This document shows, piece after piece, positions 14,847 to 23,187 of a stretch of DNA of 45,044 nucleotides. A program made the position numbers and the translations under genes. Each line of letters starts with the position of its first letter. Position 1 is the stretch's first letter. A model generated the notes under the pieces. It was not told the DNA's origin. It saw only the letters and a program-made list of their open reading frames with translations, and made no database searches. Source of the DNA: Microbispora siamensis (GTDB taxonomy: Bacteria > Actinomycetota > Actinomycetes > Streptosporangiales > Streptosporangiaceae); contig NZ_BOOF01000067.1 in the NCBI RefSeq assembly GCF_016863095.1, forward strand, positions 1 through 45,044, in the 5' to 3' direction.

Positions 14847-15365
14847 ATGCGACTCAGGCCGCTCGCGTTGATGTCGGGTATCGCGCTCGGGTTGGCGGTG
14901 CTCACCAGTCCGGCCGCCGATGCCGCGGACACGACGGTGACCTTCACGGTCACCTCGGGTGCGTTGACGATCACCGCGCCCGCCGGTCCGGTGAGCCTCG
15001 GTAGCGCGCCCGCGGGCGGCACCGTCAGCGGACCGATCGGCACGGTCACGGTGACCGACGCCCGGGGCGGTGTGCCCACCTCGGACTGGACCGCGCGGGT
15101 GTCGTCCACGGCCTTCGTCGGCGCGAGCGACACGATCCCGGCCTCCGCGGCGACCTATACGCCGGGCCCCGGCACGTTGCTCGTAGGCAACGGCGCCTTG
15201 ACGCCTGGCCCGGGCGGGACCCTGGATGTGCAGCGGGTCGCCATGACTTACACCGGCGGCACGGGCAACAGCCAGGCGTCCTGGCATCCGACCATCTCGG
15301 TGACCATTCCGCTGTCGGCGGACCTTGGCGCCTATACCGGGACGGTGACGCACTCTGTTGCCTGA
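14847..15365 (+). CDS. Secreted WxL-like surface protein (first of two)
   Basis: This 172-aa precursor has a Sec signal peptide, MRLRPLALMSGIALGLAVLT then SPAADAA with cleavage near residue 29. The mature part is Thr/Ser/Gly-rich beta structure: ALTITAPAGPVSLGSAPAGG, GTVTVTDARG, DWTARVSSTAF, ASWHPTISVTIPLS and the C-terminal AYTGTVTHSVA. The layout (fixed Trp, a late WxPT-type motif before a strand, a C-terminal Y-x-G-x-x-T-H strand) resembles WxL cell-wall-binding domains, though strict WxL triplets are not kept. ATG 14847 has GGGGAG five bases upstream. The 3' end overlaps the next gene by 8 bp. Function at the cell surface is inferred from the paired DUF916 protein. Confidence 0.72.
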   Translation: MRLRPLALMSGIALGLAVLTSPAADAADTTVTFTVTSGALTITAPAGPVSLGSAPAGGTVSGPIGTVTVTDARGGVPTSDWTARVSSTAFVGASDTIPASAATYTPGPGTLLVGNGALTPGPGGTLDVQRVAMTYTGGTGNSQASWHPTISVTIPLSADLGAYTGTVTHSVA

Positions 15366-16413
15366 TCGAATCATCGGCTGGGCCGCCGGCGTCCTGACGG
15401 CCGTGCTGTACGCAGGCGTGACAGGCGCGGCGCTCGTGCTCGATCCCGGCCCTGCCGCCGCGGCCGCCGCTCCGGCAGCGTCCCAGGATCGGGGGGACCC
15501 TGGAGTAGGGCTGGGAATCCGGCTGGTCGACGCGCCGGTCGCCCGCCGCACCGACCCCCGCGCGCTCAAGGGAGTGGTCGATCACCTCGATCCCGGCAGC
15601 ACCATCAGGCGGCGGATCGAGGTGTCCAACACCAGCGGTCACCGGATGCAGGTCTCGCTGTATCCGGCGGCGGCCGACATCCGGGGCCACGCGTTCGTCT
15701 TCGCGCCCGATCGCACGCCGAACGAGCTGACGAGCTGGACCACCGTCACGCCCGCGGAGATCGACCTGGCCCCCGGCCAGTCCCGCAGGGCCTGGTTCAC
15801 CGTCAAGGTGCCGTCCGACGCCTGGAAGGGCGAGCGGTACGGGGTGATCTGGGCGCAGACCACCGCGGAGCCGGACGAGACGCACAACATCGGCCTGGCC
15901 AGCCGGGTCGGCGTCCGGATGTACCTCGACATCGGCCCGGGCGGTGAGCCGCCGTCCGACATGAGCATCGACCGGCTCACTCCAGAGCGGGACGCCGCCG
16001 GTCGCCCGGTCCTGGCCGCGCAGGTGCACAACACCGGCGGCCGGGCCCTGGACCTGTCCGGCTCACTGTCGCTGTCGAACGGGCCGGGCGGGCTGCGCGC
16101 CGGACCGTACCCCGCGCAGTTGGGTGTCACGCTGCGTCCGGGCGAGGCCGGGCGGCTGGCCGTCGTCATGGACGCCCGGCTGCCTGAGGGACCCTGGAAG
16201 GCCGACCTGGTCGTCCGAAGCGGCCTGGTGAAACGCGAGGTGTCCGCGACCGTCGTCTTCCCCAAGGCCGGAGCGGGCAAGCCCGTCACCCTGTCCAGTA
16301 CGTCGCGGCTGATCCTCCCCGCGGTCGTCGTCGCATCGGCTCTCGCGGCCGCCGGTCTTGTGGCCTGGCGTCGCCGAGCCCGCTCCCAGCCCCGAATCCC
16401 ACGAAGGGCATAA
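15358..16413 (+). CDS. DUF916/WxLIP-type membrane-anchored protein
   Basis: This 351-aa protein has a signal sequence (about 1-40, Ala-rich), a first Ig-like domain (about 50-150: STIRRRIEVSNTSGHRMQVS, DLAPGQSRRAWFTVKVP, ERYGVIWAQ) and a second beta domain (about 190-290). A transmembrane helix follows at about 309-331 (LILPAVVVASALAAAGLVAW) with a basic cytoplasmic tail. This is the layout of DUF916/DUF3324 proteins, which in Firmicutes are encoded beside WxL proteins and bind them and peptidoglycan. The TTG start at 15358 lies inside the end of the preceding gene, giving an 8-bp overlap and likely translational coupling. The next gene starts directly after its stop. Confidence 0.8.
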   Translation: MPDRIIGWAAGVLTAVLYAGVTGAALVLDPGPAAAAAAPAASQDRGDPGVGLGIRLVDAPVARRTDPRALKGVVDHLDPGSTIRRRIEVSNTSGHRMQVSLYPAAADIRGHAFVFAPDRTPNELTSWTTVTPAEIDLAPGQSRRAWFTVKVPSDAWKGERYGVIWAQTTAEPDETHNIGLASRVGVRMYLDIGPGGEPPSDMSIDRLTPERDAAGRPVLAAQVHNTGGRALDLSGSLSLSNGPGGLRAGPYPAQLGVTLRPGEAGRLAVVMDARLPEGPWKADLVVRSGLVKREVSATVVFPKAGAGKPVTLSSTSRLILPAVVVASALAAAGLVAWRRRARSQPRIPRRA

Positions 16414-16956
16414 ATGCATAGACGCACCCAACCCCTCGTCACCGCGGCCGTCCTGGCCGTCACCGCCCTCCCCATCCCCTCGGCGTCCGCGGCTCCCTCG
16501 CCGGCCACCTACGTGCTGGCCAGGGAGGGGGTGCTGACCGTCACCGCTCCCGCCGCGATGTCGCTGGGCAGCGGACCGCCTGGGAGCCAGCGCAGCGCGC
16601 AGATGGGGACGGTGACGGTGACCGACCACCGCGATCCCGGCGCCGGGGCATGGACGGCCACCGTCTCCTCGACCGACTACACCCGCACCACTACACCGGT
16701 GGTCACGATCGGCCGGGCCAACATGAGCTACTGGTCCGGCCCCGCGACCGACACCCAGGGCGGCGGGACCTTCATCCCCGGCCAGCCGACCGCCGCGAGC
16801 AGGGTCACCCTCGCCGTCCCACGGACGGCGTTCTCCCACACCGCTATCGCAGGGGTCAACAACGCTAGCTGGACCCCCACCCTCGTCCTGTCGATCCCGT
16901 TCTCCGGTGTGGCCGCCGGCACCTACACCGGCGTCATCACCCACTCCGTCGCCTGA
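16414..16956 (+). CDS. Secreted WxL-like surface protein (second of two)
   Basis: This 180-aa precursor has a signal peptide (LVTAAVLAVTALPIPSASA, cut near residue 27). The mature part parallels the first WxL-like protein block by block: VLTVTAPAAMSLGSGPPGS, MGTVTVTDHRD, AWTATVSSTDY, ASWTPTLVLSIPFS and a terminal TYTGVITHSVA. The two are clearly paralogues, with a different insert in the middle. ATG 16414 immediately follows the TAA of the DUF916 gene (TAAATG), so the three genes form one coupled unit. It is presumably exported and held at the cell wall or by the DUF916 partner. Confidence 0.75.
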   Translation: MHRRTQPLVTAAVLAVTALPIPSASAAPSPATYVLAREGVLTVTAPAAMSLGSGPPGSQRSAQMGTVTVTDHRDPGAGAWTATVSSTDYTRTTTPVVTIGRANMSYWSGPATDTQGGGTFIPGQPTAASRVTLAVPRTAFSHTAIAGVNNASWTPTLVLSIPFSGVAAGTYTGVITHSVA

Positions 16957-16995
16957 CCACGGCCACCGTTGCGACGCTCAGGCGGAGGTGGGCGC

Positions 16996-17018
16996 CGACG
17001 GCCCGTCAACCGCCGTCG
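16996..17018. terminator. Hairpin between convergent cassette and kinase
   Basis: CGACGGC (16996-17002) pairs with GCCGTCG (17012-17018) around a 9-nt loop. It sits between the end of the WxL-like cassette and the end of the histidine kinase gene, overlapping the kinase stop codon. Confidence 0.4.
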
Positions 17019-18370
17019 CCGTTGGGGCATCGGGGTAGGCGAAGGACGAGGCGCGCTCCGTGGGCGCTGTCCTCGACGGTCAGCGTGCCGCCGTGGCTTT
17101 CCGCGATCTGCCGCGCGATCGACAGGCCGAGGCCGGTGCCGCCCGCGGCTCGGCTGCGCGCGGTGTCAAGCCGGGCGAACCGCTGGAAGACCATCTCGCG
17201 CTTGTCCGGCGGGATACCGGGGCCGTCGTCCAGGACCTCCAGAACGGCGGACCCCGGTTCTGTATGGACGATCAGGGAAATCGTGGTGGCGGCGTGCCGT
17301 TCGGCGTTGTCCAGCAGGCTGGTCAGCAGGCGGGCGAGTCGGAGGTTGTCGCCGACGACGCACACATCTGTCTGCAGGCTTGTGACGATCTTCTTCGTCG
17401 AGGGGCGCCCTGCCAGTTTCTGGGAGACCAGGGCTGTCAGGTCGATGTGCCGCCGGCCGGACTGCGGCGTGGCGTCGAGCCGGGACAGTGTCAGCAGGTC
17501 CGTCGTGATCGCCTGCAGCCGATCGATGCTGGGGATCAGCGAATGGGCCAGGGTGAGCACCTCGTCATCGGTGGAGGCGAGGAGGGCGTCCTCCACCTGC
17601 GCGCGCATCGCCGCGATGGGCGTACGCAACTCATGGGACGCGTCGGTGGTGAACCGGCGCTGTTGTTCCATGGCCTGTTCGAGCCGCTCCAGGGTGCCGT
17701 TCACGGTCAGGGCCAGCATGTGAATCTCGTCCCGGTTGGGCGGGATGGGCACCCTGCCTGTCGGGTGCGTGGCCTGGATCTCGCGGAGCTTGGTGCAGAT
17801 GGCGTAGACCGGGCTCAGCGTCTTGCCCAGCAGCCGGTAGCACAGGAAGGTCAGGGCGCAGGTCAAGGTGATCGCTCCGCCGAAGACCACTGCGGCGACG
17901 GCCGGGCGTACGTACAGGGGTACGGCGGGGGCGACGGCGAAGACCGTCAGGGGGGCGTGCCCGCTGCGGAAGGCCGGGACGGCCACGACGAGGTGACAGC
18001 CCCAGATGGCCGGGCCGTGGTGGCACACCGTCGTGGCGATCGATCCTCGCGTATTCGCCGCGGGGTGGAGGGAGACGATGGCCGGCTGGCCCCACAGGCT
18101 GCGCGTCGCCTCGATCACTCGTCCCTGCTGGTCCACCACCTGGAGATGCCGGGCAGGCGGGCGCGGTGCAAGAGAGTGCGTGGTTCCGGCGGAGACGGCG
18201 TAGGCGACACGGTCGGCCACCGCCACCAGTCCAGCCACCAGGTATTCCGTGGTCAGGCTCCGGATGGCCATGAGGACGCCTATCGCCGACAGCAGGGAGA
18301 GCAGCGCCGAGACGGCTCCCCCAGCGAGCGTCAAACGGGCTCTTATCGACCAAGAGTGTAAAAAGCTCAC
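17006..18370 (-). CDS. Orphan sensor histidine kinase
   Basis: This kinase has about 454 aa. TM1 lies at about 12-35 and TM2 at about 153-178, bracketing an extracytoplasmic sensor region with two cysteines (C116, C125). A HAMP-like linker follows, then HisKA with H246 in ASHELRTPIAAM, the N box DNAERHA, the G1 box DDGPGIPPD and the G2 box GGTGLGLSIAR. It autophosphorylates on sensing an unknown external signal. GTG 18370 gives the standard short N-terminus; the open frame extends 82 codons upstream without homology. No response regulator adjoins it: it converges on the WxL-like cassette and follows a hydrolase gene, so the partner is elsewhere. Confidence 0.88.
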   Translation of the reverse strand: MSFLHSWSIRARLTLAGGAVSALLSLLSAIGVLMAIRSLTTEYLVAGLVAVADRVAYAVSAGTTHSLAPRPPARHLQVVDQQGRVIEATRSLWGQPAIVSLHPAANTRGSIATTVCHHGPAIWGCHLVVAVPAFRSGHAPLTVFAVAPAVPLYVRPAVAAVVFGGAITLTCALTFLCYRLLGKTLSPVYAICTKLREIQATHPTGRVPIPPNRDEIHMLALTVNGTLERLEQAMEQQRRFTTDASHELRTPIAAMRAQVEDALLASTDDEVLTLAHSLIPSIDRLQAITTDLLTLSRLDATPQSGRRHIDLTALVSQKLAGRPSTKKIVTSLQTDVCVVGDNLRLARLLTSLLDNAERHAATTISLIVHTEPGSAVLEVLDDGPGIPPDKREMVFQRFARLDTARSRAAGGTGLGLSIARQIAESHGGTLTVEDSAHGARLVLRLPRCPNGDGG

Positions 18371-18488
18371 ATATGCCCCCAGAACTTCCAAGTATCCAGC
18401 AGTGCGGGGGCCTGTTCGTTCCAAGCATGAATCCTTTTGACCATGCCGAGTATGGACGTTTGCCTGGTCACGCGGACCGGCTGAGCGG

Positions 18489-20558
18489 TCAGGGGAGTAC
18501 GCGCACCTCTGGATAGGGGTGATCGCCTGCCAGCAGCGGGGAGGCGCGGTGGCGGGTGACCTGGTCGGCGAACTGGATGACGTAGGCGTCCTGGATACGC
18601 AGGCCGCGCGCTCCATCGATGGATTCCAGCGGGAACAAGGCGCGAATCGGGGCCGCCAGGTAGATCACGGCGTAGTCGGTGAAGTTGAAGTGGCCGGTGC
18701 CGGCGATCTCGTAGCGCCAGATGGGGCCGGTGCTCTTGGCGAGCAGTTGCCGGGTCCGGTCGCTCATGCCCTGGTCACCGGGGTCGGCGGCGCGGCAGGC
18801 GCCGGTGATGCACGAGTTCTCGCCGCCGACGATGAGCGCCGGGGCCCGTAGGCCGGTCCGGACGACGCTGCCGTGCACGGCACCGTCGAGGTCGACCGCG
18901 CCCGCGCAGGACGGATCGTCATGGCAGGCCTGGAGGGCGGTGGCACCGCCGAAGGAGTGCCCGGCGTAGACAGGGTGGCCGGCGTCGACGTACCCGGCCA
19001 TGCGCGCGTCGTGAGCGATCTCGGCGGCGACGAAGCGGGCGTCGGCGGTCCAGACGTCGAGCAGCCGGTCTGCGGATTCCTCCTCGTCTATGTCGTCGGG
19101 TTTGCCTGCCGGTGTGCTGGTCACCGCGTGCCCGCGCAGGACCGTGAGGTTCGCGCTGTAGGTCGGGGTCAGACTGGCCACGACGTAGCCGTGGCTGGCC
19201 AGGTCCTGAGCGAGGGTGCTGAACACCGGCGCGTTCAGCCCCATCCCCGGCGCGAGCACGATCAGGGGGAACCGGCCGGGCGCCGGGCCGACGCCGTCGA
19301 TCGCCCGGGTGCGTACGCTCGCGAAGCTGCCCTCGCCCAGGCCGGGAAGCGGGGTGGGGATGTGCTGCCGCGCCCACGCGCCGGGAGTGTAGGGGGCGCG
19401 CGGCCCCCGGGTGCCGCGCGAGGTGGGATACCAGATCCACACAGCGAGCTCCCGCGGCAGGCCGGGCCGCGGCGCGAGCGTGTCGGTGCGGTTTGTGTCC
19501 GTCCATTCCCGCATCGTGCGCCCGACTCCGTACTCGCCGGTCGGCGCGGGCAGGTCCTGCGGCAGCACCCGCCGTACGGTGACCACGCCCAGGTAGCCGG
19601 CGACGAGCACGACCAGCGCCAGCGGCAGCCCGACCAGGACGCGGGAGACGCGCCGCCGGCGCGTCCTGAAGGCCTGCACCAGCAGGGTGACCAGGAAGAC
19701 GATGCCCGCGAAGCACGCCAGCAGCCGGGTCACGTCGCCCAAGGTCTCTTGCGGGTAGTCGAGCAGCCGGCCGATGCCGGCGCGGAAGGCCAAGGTGACG
19801 GGAACGCTGGCCGCCGCGCCGTACAGCGCGGCGCGCAGGACGAGCGGGCGGCGGCGAGGCCGGGCCGGGCCGAGCAGCCCCAGATGGGCATCGAGCGGTA
19901 TGAGCAGCGCGACCAGCAGGACCGCGCCCACAACCACCCGGAAGGCGGCAGCCTGGAGGGGCCGCGGGCCGAGGCCGTCGCCGACGGCCTCGCCCAGCGC
20001 CAGGCAGCCGGACACGGCGGTGGCGAGCAGAACGGCCGCGACGAGCCGGTGCCGCCGCAGAACCTCCGCGAACCGGCGGGCCCAGACGATGGGGACGCCC
20101 ACGCGTTCCGCGGCGGTCAGGAGGTCTTCGACCCAGTCGGTGTCCGCTCTGGTGGCGGGCCGCGCCCGGAGCAGGGCCACGGCCGGCGGCACGGCCGACA
20201 GGGTGACGACCGCCAGCGCCGCGACCAGCAGATGCTGCTGCCACCCCCGTACGCCGGGGACGACCGATGCCCAGCACGTCGCCGCGGTCGCCCCCACGGC
20301 GGCGAGCAGCACCCGGGCGCCCCGCAGCAGATCGCCGGACGGCGCCCGCCCTACCCAGGCCCGGACGGCGATCGCCAGGGCCAGCGCCGGGACGAGCAGC
20401 TCCGTGCAGGAGATCACGACGTCGTACGGATCCTGGTGCCACGGGCTGTATGCGCGCACCGCTCGGACCTGGGTCGTCAGGAGGATCACCGCGGTGAACA
20501 GGCCCGCGCAGGCCGTGCACCACCGCAGGGCCACGGCTTCGGCTCTCTCAACGGTCAC
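18489..20558 (-). CDS. Polytopic membrane protein fused to a PAF-acetylhydrolase-like domain
   Basis: The 689-aa chain has a membrane half (about 1-350) with some eight hydrophobic segments (for example LLVAALAVVTLSAVPPAVAL and FAGIVFLVTLLVQAF), then an alpha/beta-hydrolase of the platelet-activating-factor acetylhydrolase type. The hydrolase shows S535 in AGHSFGGATAL, an Asp in AVDLDGAVH, and H623 in GTGHFNFTDYA. Members cleave short or oxidised acyl esters, and the active site would face the side reached by the last helix, probably outside. The GTG at 20558 has no ribosome site; the -10-like TACTAG at 20571-20576 would make it nearly leaderless. A dyad similar to the one before padR covers this promoter. 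Confidence 0.82.
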   Translation of the reverse strand: MTVERAEAVALRWCTACAGLFTAVILLTTQVRAVRAYSPWHQDPYDVVISCTELLVPALALAIAVRAWVGRAPSGDLLRGARVLLAAVGATAATCWASVVPGVRGWQQHLLVAALAVVTLSAVPPAVALLRARPATRADTDWVEDLLTAAERVGVPIVWARRFAEVLRRHRLVAAVLLATAVSGCLALGEAVGDGLGPRPLQAAAFRVVVGAVLLVALLIPLDAHLGLLGPARPRRRPLVLRAALYGAAASVPVTLAFRAGIGRLLDYPQETLGDVTRLLACFAGIVFLVTLLVQAFRTRRRRVSRVLVGLPLALVVLVAGYLGVVTVRRVLPQDLPAPTGEYGVGRTMREWTDTNRTDTLAPRPGLPRELAVWIWYPTSRGTRGPRAPYTPGAWARQHIPTPLPGLGEGSFASVRTRAIDGVGPAPGRFPLIVLAPGMGLNAPVFSTLAQDLASHGYVVASLTPTYSANLTVLRGHAVTSTPAGKPDDIDEEESADRLLDVWTADARFVAAEIAHDARMAGYVDAGHPVYAGHSFGGATALQACHDDPSCAGAVDLDGAVHGSVVRTGLRAPALIVGGENSCITGACRAADPGDQGMSDRTRQLLAKSTGPIWRYEIAGTGHFNFTDYAVIYLAAPIRALFPLESIDGARGLRIQDAYVIQFADQVTRHRASPLLAGDHPYPEVRVLP

Positions 20559-20569
20559 ACACAGGGACG

Positions 20570-20605
20570 CTAGTACGCGAGACGATATACCGTCAAACGT
20601 ACTAG
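20570..20605. promoter_or_regulatory. Inverted repeat at the promoter of the membrane hydrolase gene (PadR-like site)
   Basis: CTAGTACG (20570-20577) and CGTACTAG (20598-20605) are perfect 8-bp arms 20 bp apart. The right arm with its inner flank (20583-20605, read on the minus strand) matches 18 of 23 positions of the site before padR (21737-21759). The left arm contains the probable -10, TACTAG on the minus strand. Confidence 0.65.
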
Positions 20606-21405
20606 AGAAGAGGAAGGGTCCGTACGACGCTGATCGAGGAGCACAGCGCGGCCACCCCGCAGGCCGCGACGACCGACAGCGTCAACGCCGTGCGATCCGC
20701 CATCGCGGCGGCGACGCCGTCCACCAGCGCGACAGCGCCGAGCACGGCCGTCACGGCCACCGCCAGCCGCACCGGCCGCCGCATCGCCACGGCGGAAGGC
20801 CGGGCCCGGCACAACGTGACGACCGGCCCGGCGGCGGCCGCCAGCCCGGTGAGAGCCAGGCCGCCCACCCATGCCAGCACGCCGGCCAGGAAGCCCGCCG
20901 AGTGCCGGTGCGGCTGCGCGAGCATCAGACCGCCCACCGCCTCCACCCCCGCCAGCACGCCGCCCGGCAGCAGCGGCGCTACCAAGCGCCCGTCGCGAGC
21001 CGGGACCAGGACGCTCAGGGTGAGCAGCAGCGCCGCCGCCACCGCCACCAGGCACCCGGCCAGCACCAGCACCCAGGACACCGACATCAGGACGCCCACC
21101 ACGTGCGGCGTCCCCGGCGGGGGCGGATCCAGCAGCAGCCGATCCAGCATCGGCACCGACGAGATCCCCGCGCACCAGGCAACCCAGGTCGTGGCCAGCG
21201 TCGCCTGCATGCGGCGACGTACGCGTGCGGCCGAGTCACCCGCCAGCGCAGGCCGCAACCAGGCTCGGGCGGCGCCCAGTGCGAGGTCCAGCGTCACCCG
21301 AGGGCCGCCATCGGTCTCCTCGACGAGTGCCGCGAGTTCCTCGCCGTACCGCTCGCGGAACCACGGTGGATAGCAGGCCAGCACGACGCCCGCCAGGCCG
21401 CTCAT
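20602..21405 (-). CDS. PadR-associated membrane protein
   Basis: This 267-aa protein begins CYPPWFRERYGEELAALVEE, the cytoplasmic motif of membrane proteins encoded directly after PadR regulators in actinomycetes. Six hydrophobic segments follow (for example MSVSWVLVLAGCLVAVAAAL and LAVAVTAVLGAVALVDGVAA). Its start overlaps the end of padR by 4 bp, so the pair is translationally coupled. Function is unknown; such pairs often accompany ABC exporters or stress genes. Its stop codon lies inside the dyad before the downstream hydrolase gene. Confidence 0.82.
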   Translation of the reverse strand: MSGLAGVVLACYPPWFRERYGEELAALVEETDGGPRVTLDLALGAARAWLRPALAGDSAARVRRRMQATLATTWVAWCAGISSVPMLDRLLLDPPPPGTPHVVGVLMSVSWVLVLAGCLVAVAAALLLTLSVLVPARDGRLVAPLLPGGVLAGVEAVGGLMLAQPHRHSAGFLAGVLAWVGGLALTGLAAAAGPVVTLCRARPSAVAMRRPVRLAVAVTAVLGAVALVDGVAAAMADRTALTLSVVAACGVAALCSSISVVRTLPLL

Positions 21406-21725
21406 CGCGCGAGGCCCGCCGACAGGCGACGCAGGCCGACGGTGGCGAAGCGCGACATCTCCGCCAGCCGCTCGCTCAGCTCGGCCGCTCCCGCCGCGGT
21501 GATCCGATACGGCCGGCGACGCTCCTCCCCGGGGAGCGCCTCCACCAGCCCACGCTCCTCGAGCCGGGACAGCGCGCCGTACAGCGTCCCCGGGCCGAGC
21601 GTGACACCGGCCTGCTCCCGTACGTCCTTGACGATCGCGTAGCCGTGCTTCGGCCCCTCGGCGAGACTCCCCAGGATCAGCAACGGCGGATTGCCCCAGC
21701 TCAACGGATCGGCGCGGCGCGCCAT
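21402..21725 (-). CDS. PadR-family transcriptional regulator
   Basis: This PadR subfamily-2-type regulator of 107 aa has the winged helix LLILGSLAEGPKHGYAIVKDV, then GVTLGPGTLYGALSRLEERG and RPYRITAAGAAELSERL as the wing and dimer helix. ATG 21725 is preferred because GAGGGAG lies just upstream; the open frame reaches 21764 without homology and would run through the operator. It is the first gene of a unit with the membrane protein and may also control the downstream hydrolase through the shared site. The inducer is unknown. Confidence 0.9.
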   Translation of the reverse strand: MARRADPLSWGNPPLLILGSLAEGPKHGYAIVKDVREQAGVTLGPGTLYGALSRLEERGLVEALPGEERRRPYRITAAGAAELSERLAEMSRFATVGLRRLSAGLAR

Positions 21726-21736
21726 GGCGGCTCCCT

Positions 21737-21759
21737 CTAGTACGTCAAACGCTACATCG
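21737..21759. promoter_or_regulatory. Putative PadR operator before padR
   Basis: The segment CTAGTACGT-N3-ACG-S-TA-Y-ATCG occurs here and again, inverted, at 20583-20605. TACTAG on the minus strand could serve as the -10, with TTGCGC 16 bp upstream as the -35. PadR binding here would block transcription of its own gene. Confidence 0.6.
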
Positions 21760-21829
21760 CGCAACGATGCTATTCGAGTGACTCGCCAACCGGGGGAGCA
21801 GCAGGGCGATCAAGGTCCGGGCGCGCGGT

Positions 21830-23128
21830 TCAGCCCTGCTGCCGGTTCAAGGTCTTCTCAAGGGTCTGCAGCGCCGCGACACACTGTGCCCGGGTCGGGT
21901 TGCCGGCGCGCAGCGCGGTCAGCGCCCCGTCGATCGCGTCGTCCAAGGCGTGCCAGTCCTGCGGGGAGCGGGGCTTGAGGCCTGCCTCCGCGGCGTCCCA
22001 GGCCACCTCGAGGTCTTTGATCCGCGTTTTCGCGCCGGCGAGGTCGCCCTTGGCGGTCAGCGCGTTGACGTCGTCGATGATCACCGCGAAGGAGGACAGG
22101 TCCCCGAGCTTGGGCGACACCACCCGCCGTGCCTTCGCGGCCCCCGCCGCCGTCGAGTCCCCTGCTGCCCCGCCGATGGAGTCGGCGGATCCGGCCGCCG
22201 CCACCCTCGATCCGGGAGTCTGGCCGGTGGCTCCGGCCGACAGCCAGCCGCCGATCCCGACGACGGCGGCGATGCCGGCGGCAGCCCACACCAGGTCCGA
22301 CGGCCGGCCCAGGCTCGCCCGGCCCGACTTGCCCCCGATATCCGCCGAGTGCGCGCCCGCGCGGCGGGCCCTGGTCGTGGCCACCTGCTCGCGCCCGACG
22401 AGCACGACGATAACGGCGAAGAACAACACGCTGGTCCGGGTGGCACCCAGACCCAGACCACCGAGCGAGTGGTCCTGGGTGAGCAGATCACCGACCGCGG
22501 CGCCCAGCGGGCGAGTCAGGATGTAGGCGGCCCAGAACGCGGCCACCTGCCAGGCCTCGATCCGCCACAGCACCAGCGTGACGAGGAAGGCGCCGCCGAA
22601 GATCAGCGCACCGTTGCGGAACCCGAGACTCAACGCCTCGGTGGACAGGTCGCCGGCCGCGGTGCCCAGCGCGAAGGTGGTCAGAATGGCGCCCCAATAG
22701 AACGCCTCCCGCCGGGGCGTGTTGATCGCCGTGATCGACAGAGTCATCTCCTGCCGGTACCAGACGGTGAAGACCACGGCGAGGAGCACCGCGAACAGCG
22801 CCGTGCTGACGTACAGACTGACCCCGAGGGTGTCGGTGAGGAAGTCGGTGATCTGCGTCCCCGAGATGCTCACCAGCACCACGGACAGCCAATAGATCCA
22901 CGGGGTGTGGCGGCGGGTGGATGCCTGCAGCACCAGGGCCGCCGCCAGGACGACGAACACCAGACCATCGGTCACTACCGGGCCCAGCCCGACATTGACC
23001 GACAGGTAGTCCGCGAACGTCTCCCCCATCGTCGTCGAAAGGATCTTGATGACCCAGAAGGTCGCGGTGACCAGGGGCACCTTGTTCGTCATTCGCCGCA
23101 GCCGAGGGGGAGCAGAGATGGTTACCAT
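21830..23128 (-). CDS. DUF347/COG4705-type polytopic membrane protein with extracytoplasmic C-terminal domain
   Basis: This protein of about 432 aa carries repeated segments of the COG4705 type: KVPLVTATFWVIKILSTTMG-ETFADYL, YWGAILTTFALGTAAGDLSTE and FWAAYILTRPLGAAVGDLLT. Each has a helix ending in G-E/D-x-x-x. The acidic residues inside the helices suggest ion or metal transport. After a linker and a final helix (WAAAGIAAVVGIGGWLSAG), about 85 residues follow with a DLAGAKTRIKDLEVAWDAAE-type helical domain, probably outside. ATG 23128 has TGGAG upstream. A TTARCGCCC-type box lies before it and another before the nearby kinase and MFS genes, suggesting shared control. Confidence 0.78.
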   Translation of the reverse strand: MVTISAPPRLRRMTNKVPLVTATFWVIKILSTTMGETFADYLSVNVGLGPVVTDGLVFVVLAAALVLQASTRRHTPWIYWLSVVLVSISGTQITDFLTDTLGVSLYVSTALFAVLLAVVFTVWYRQEMTLSITAINTPRREAFYWGAILTTFALGTAAGDLSTEALSLGFRNGALIFGGAFLVTLVLWRIEAWQVAAFWAAYILTRPLGAAVGDLLTQDHSLGGLGLGATRTSVLFFAVIVVLVGREQVATTRARRAGAHSADIGGKSGRASLGRPSDLVWAAAGIAAVVGIGGWLSAGATGQTPGSRVAAAGSADSIGGAAGDSTAAGAAKARRVVSPKLGDLSSFAVIIDDVNALTAKGDLAGAKTRIKDLEVAWDAAEAGLKPRSPQDWHALDDAIDGALTALRAGNPTRAQCVAALQTLEKTLNRQQG

Positions 23129-23187
23129 GCGCACGCTCCAGACAGGAAAGTGGACGCGTCATCGGGGCAACGGTAGGAGGGCGATGA

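Noticed and set aside
13914..15569. 551-codon minus-strand open frame
   Set aside because: It runs antisense through the MarR gene and the first WxL-like gene, with compositionally odd translation; the plus-strand genes have domains, signal peptides and ribosome sites.
18873..20573. 566-codon plus-strand open frame
   Set aside because: Antisense shadow of the PAF-acetylhydrolase fusion gene; no domains.
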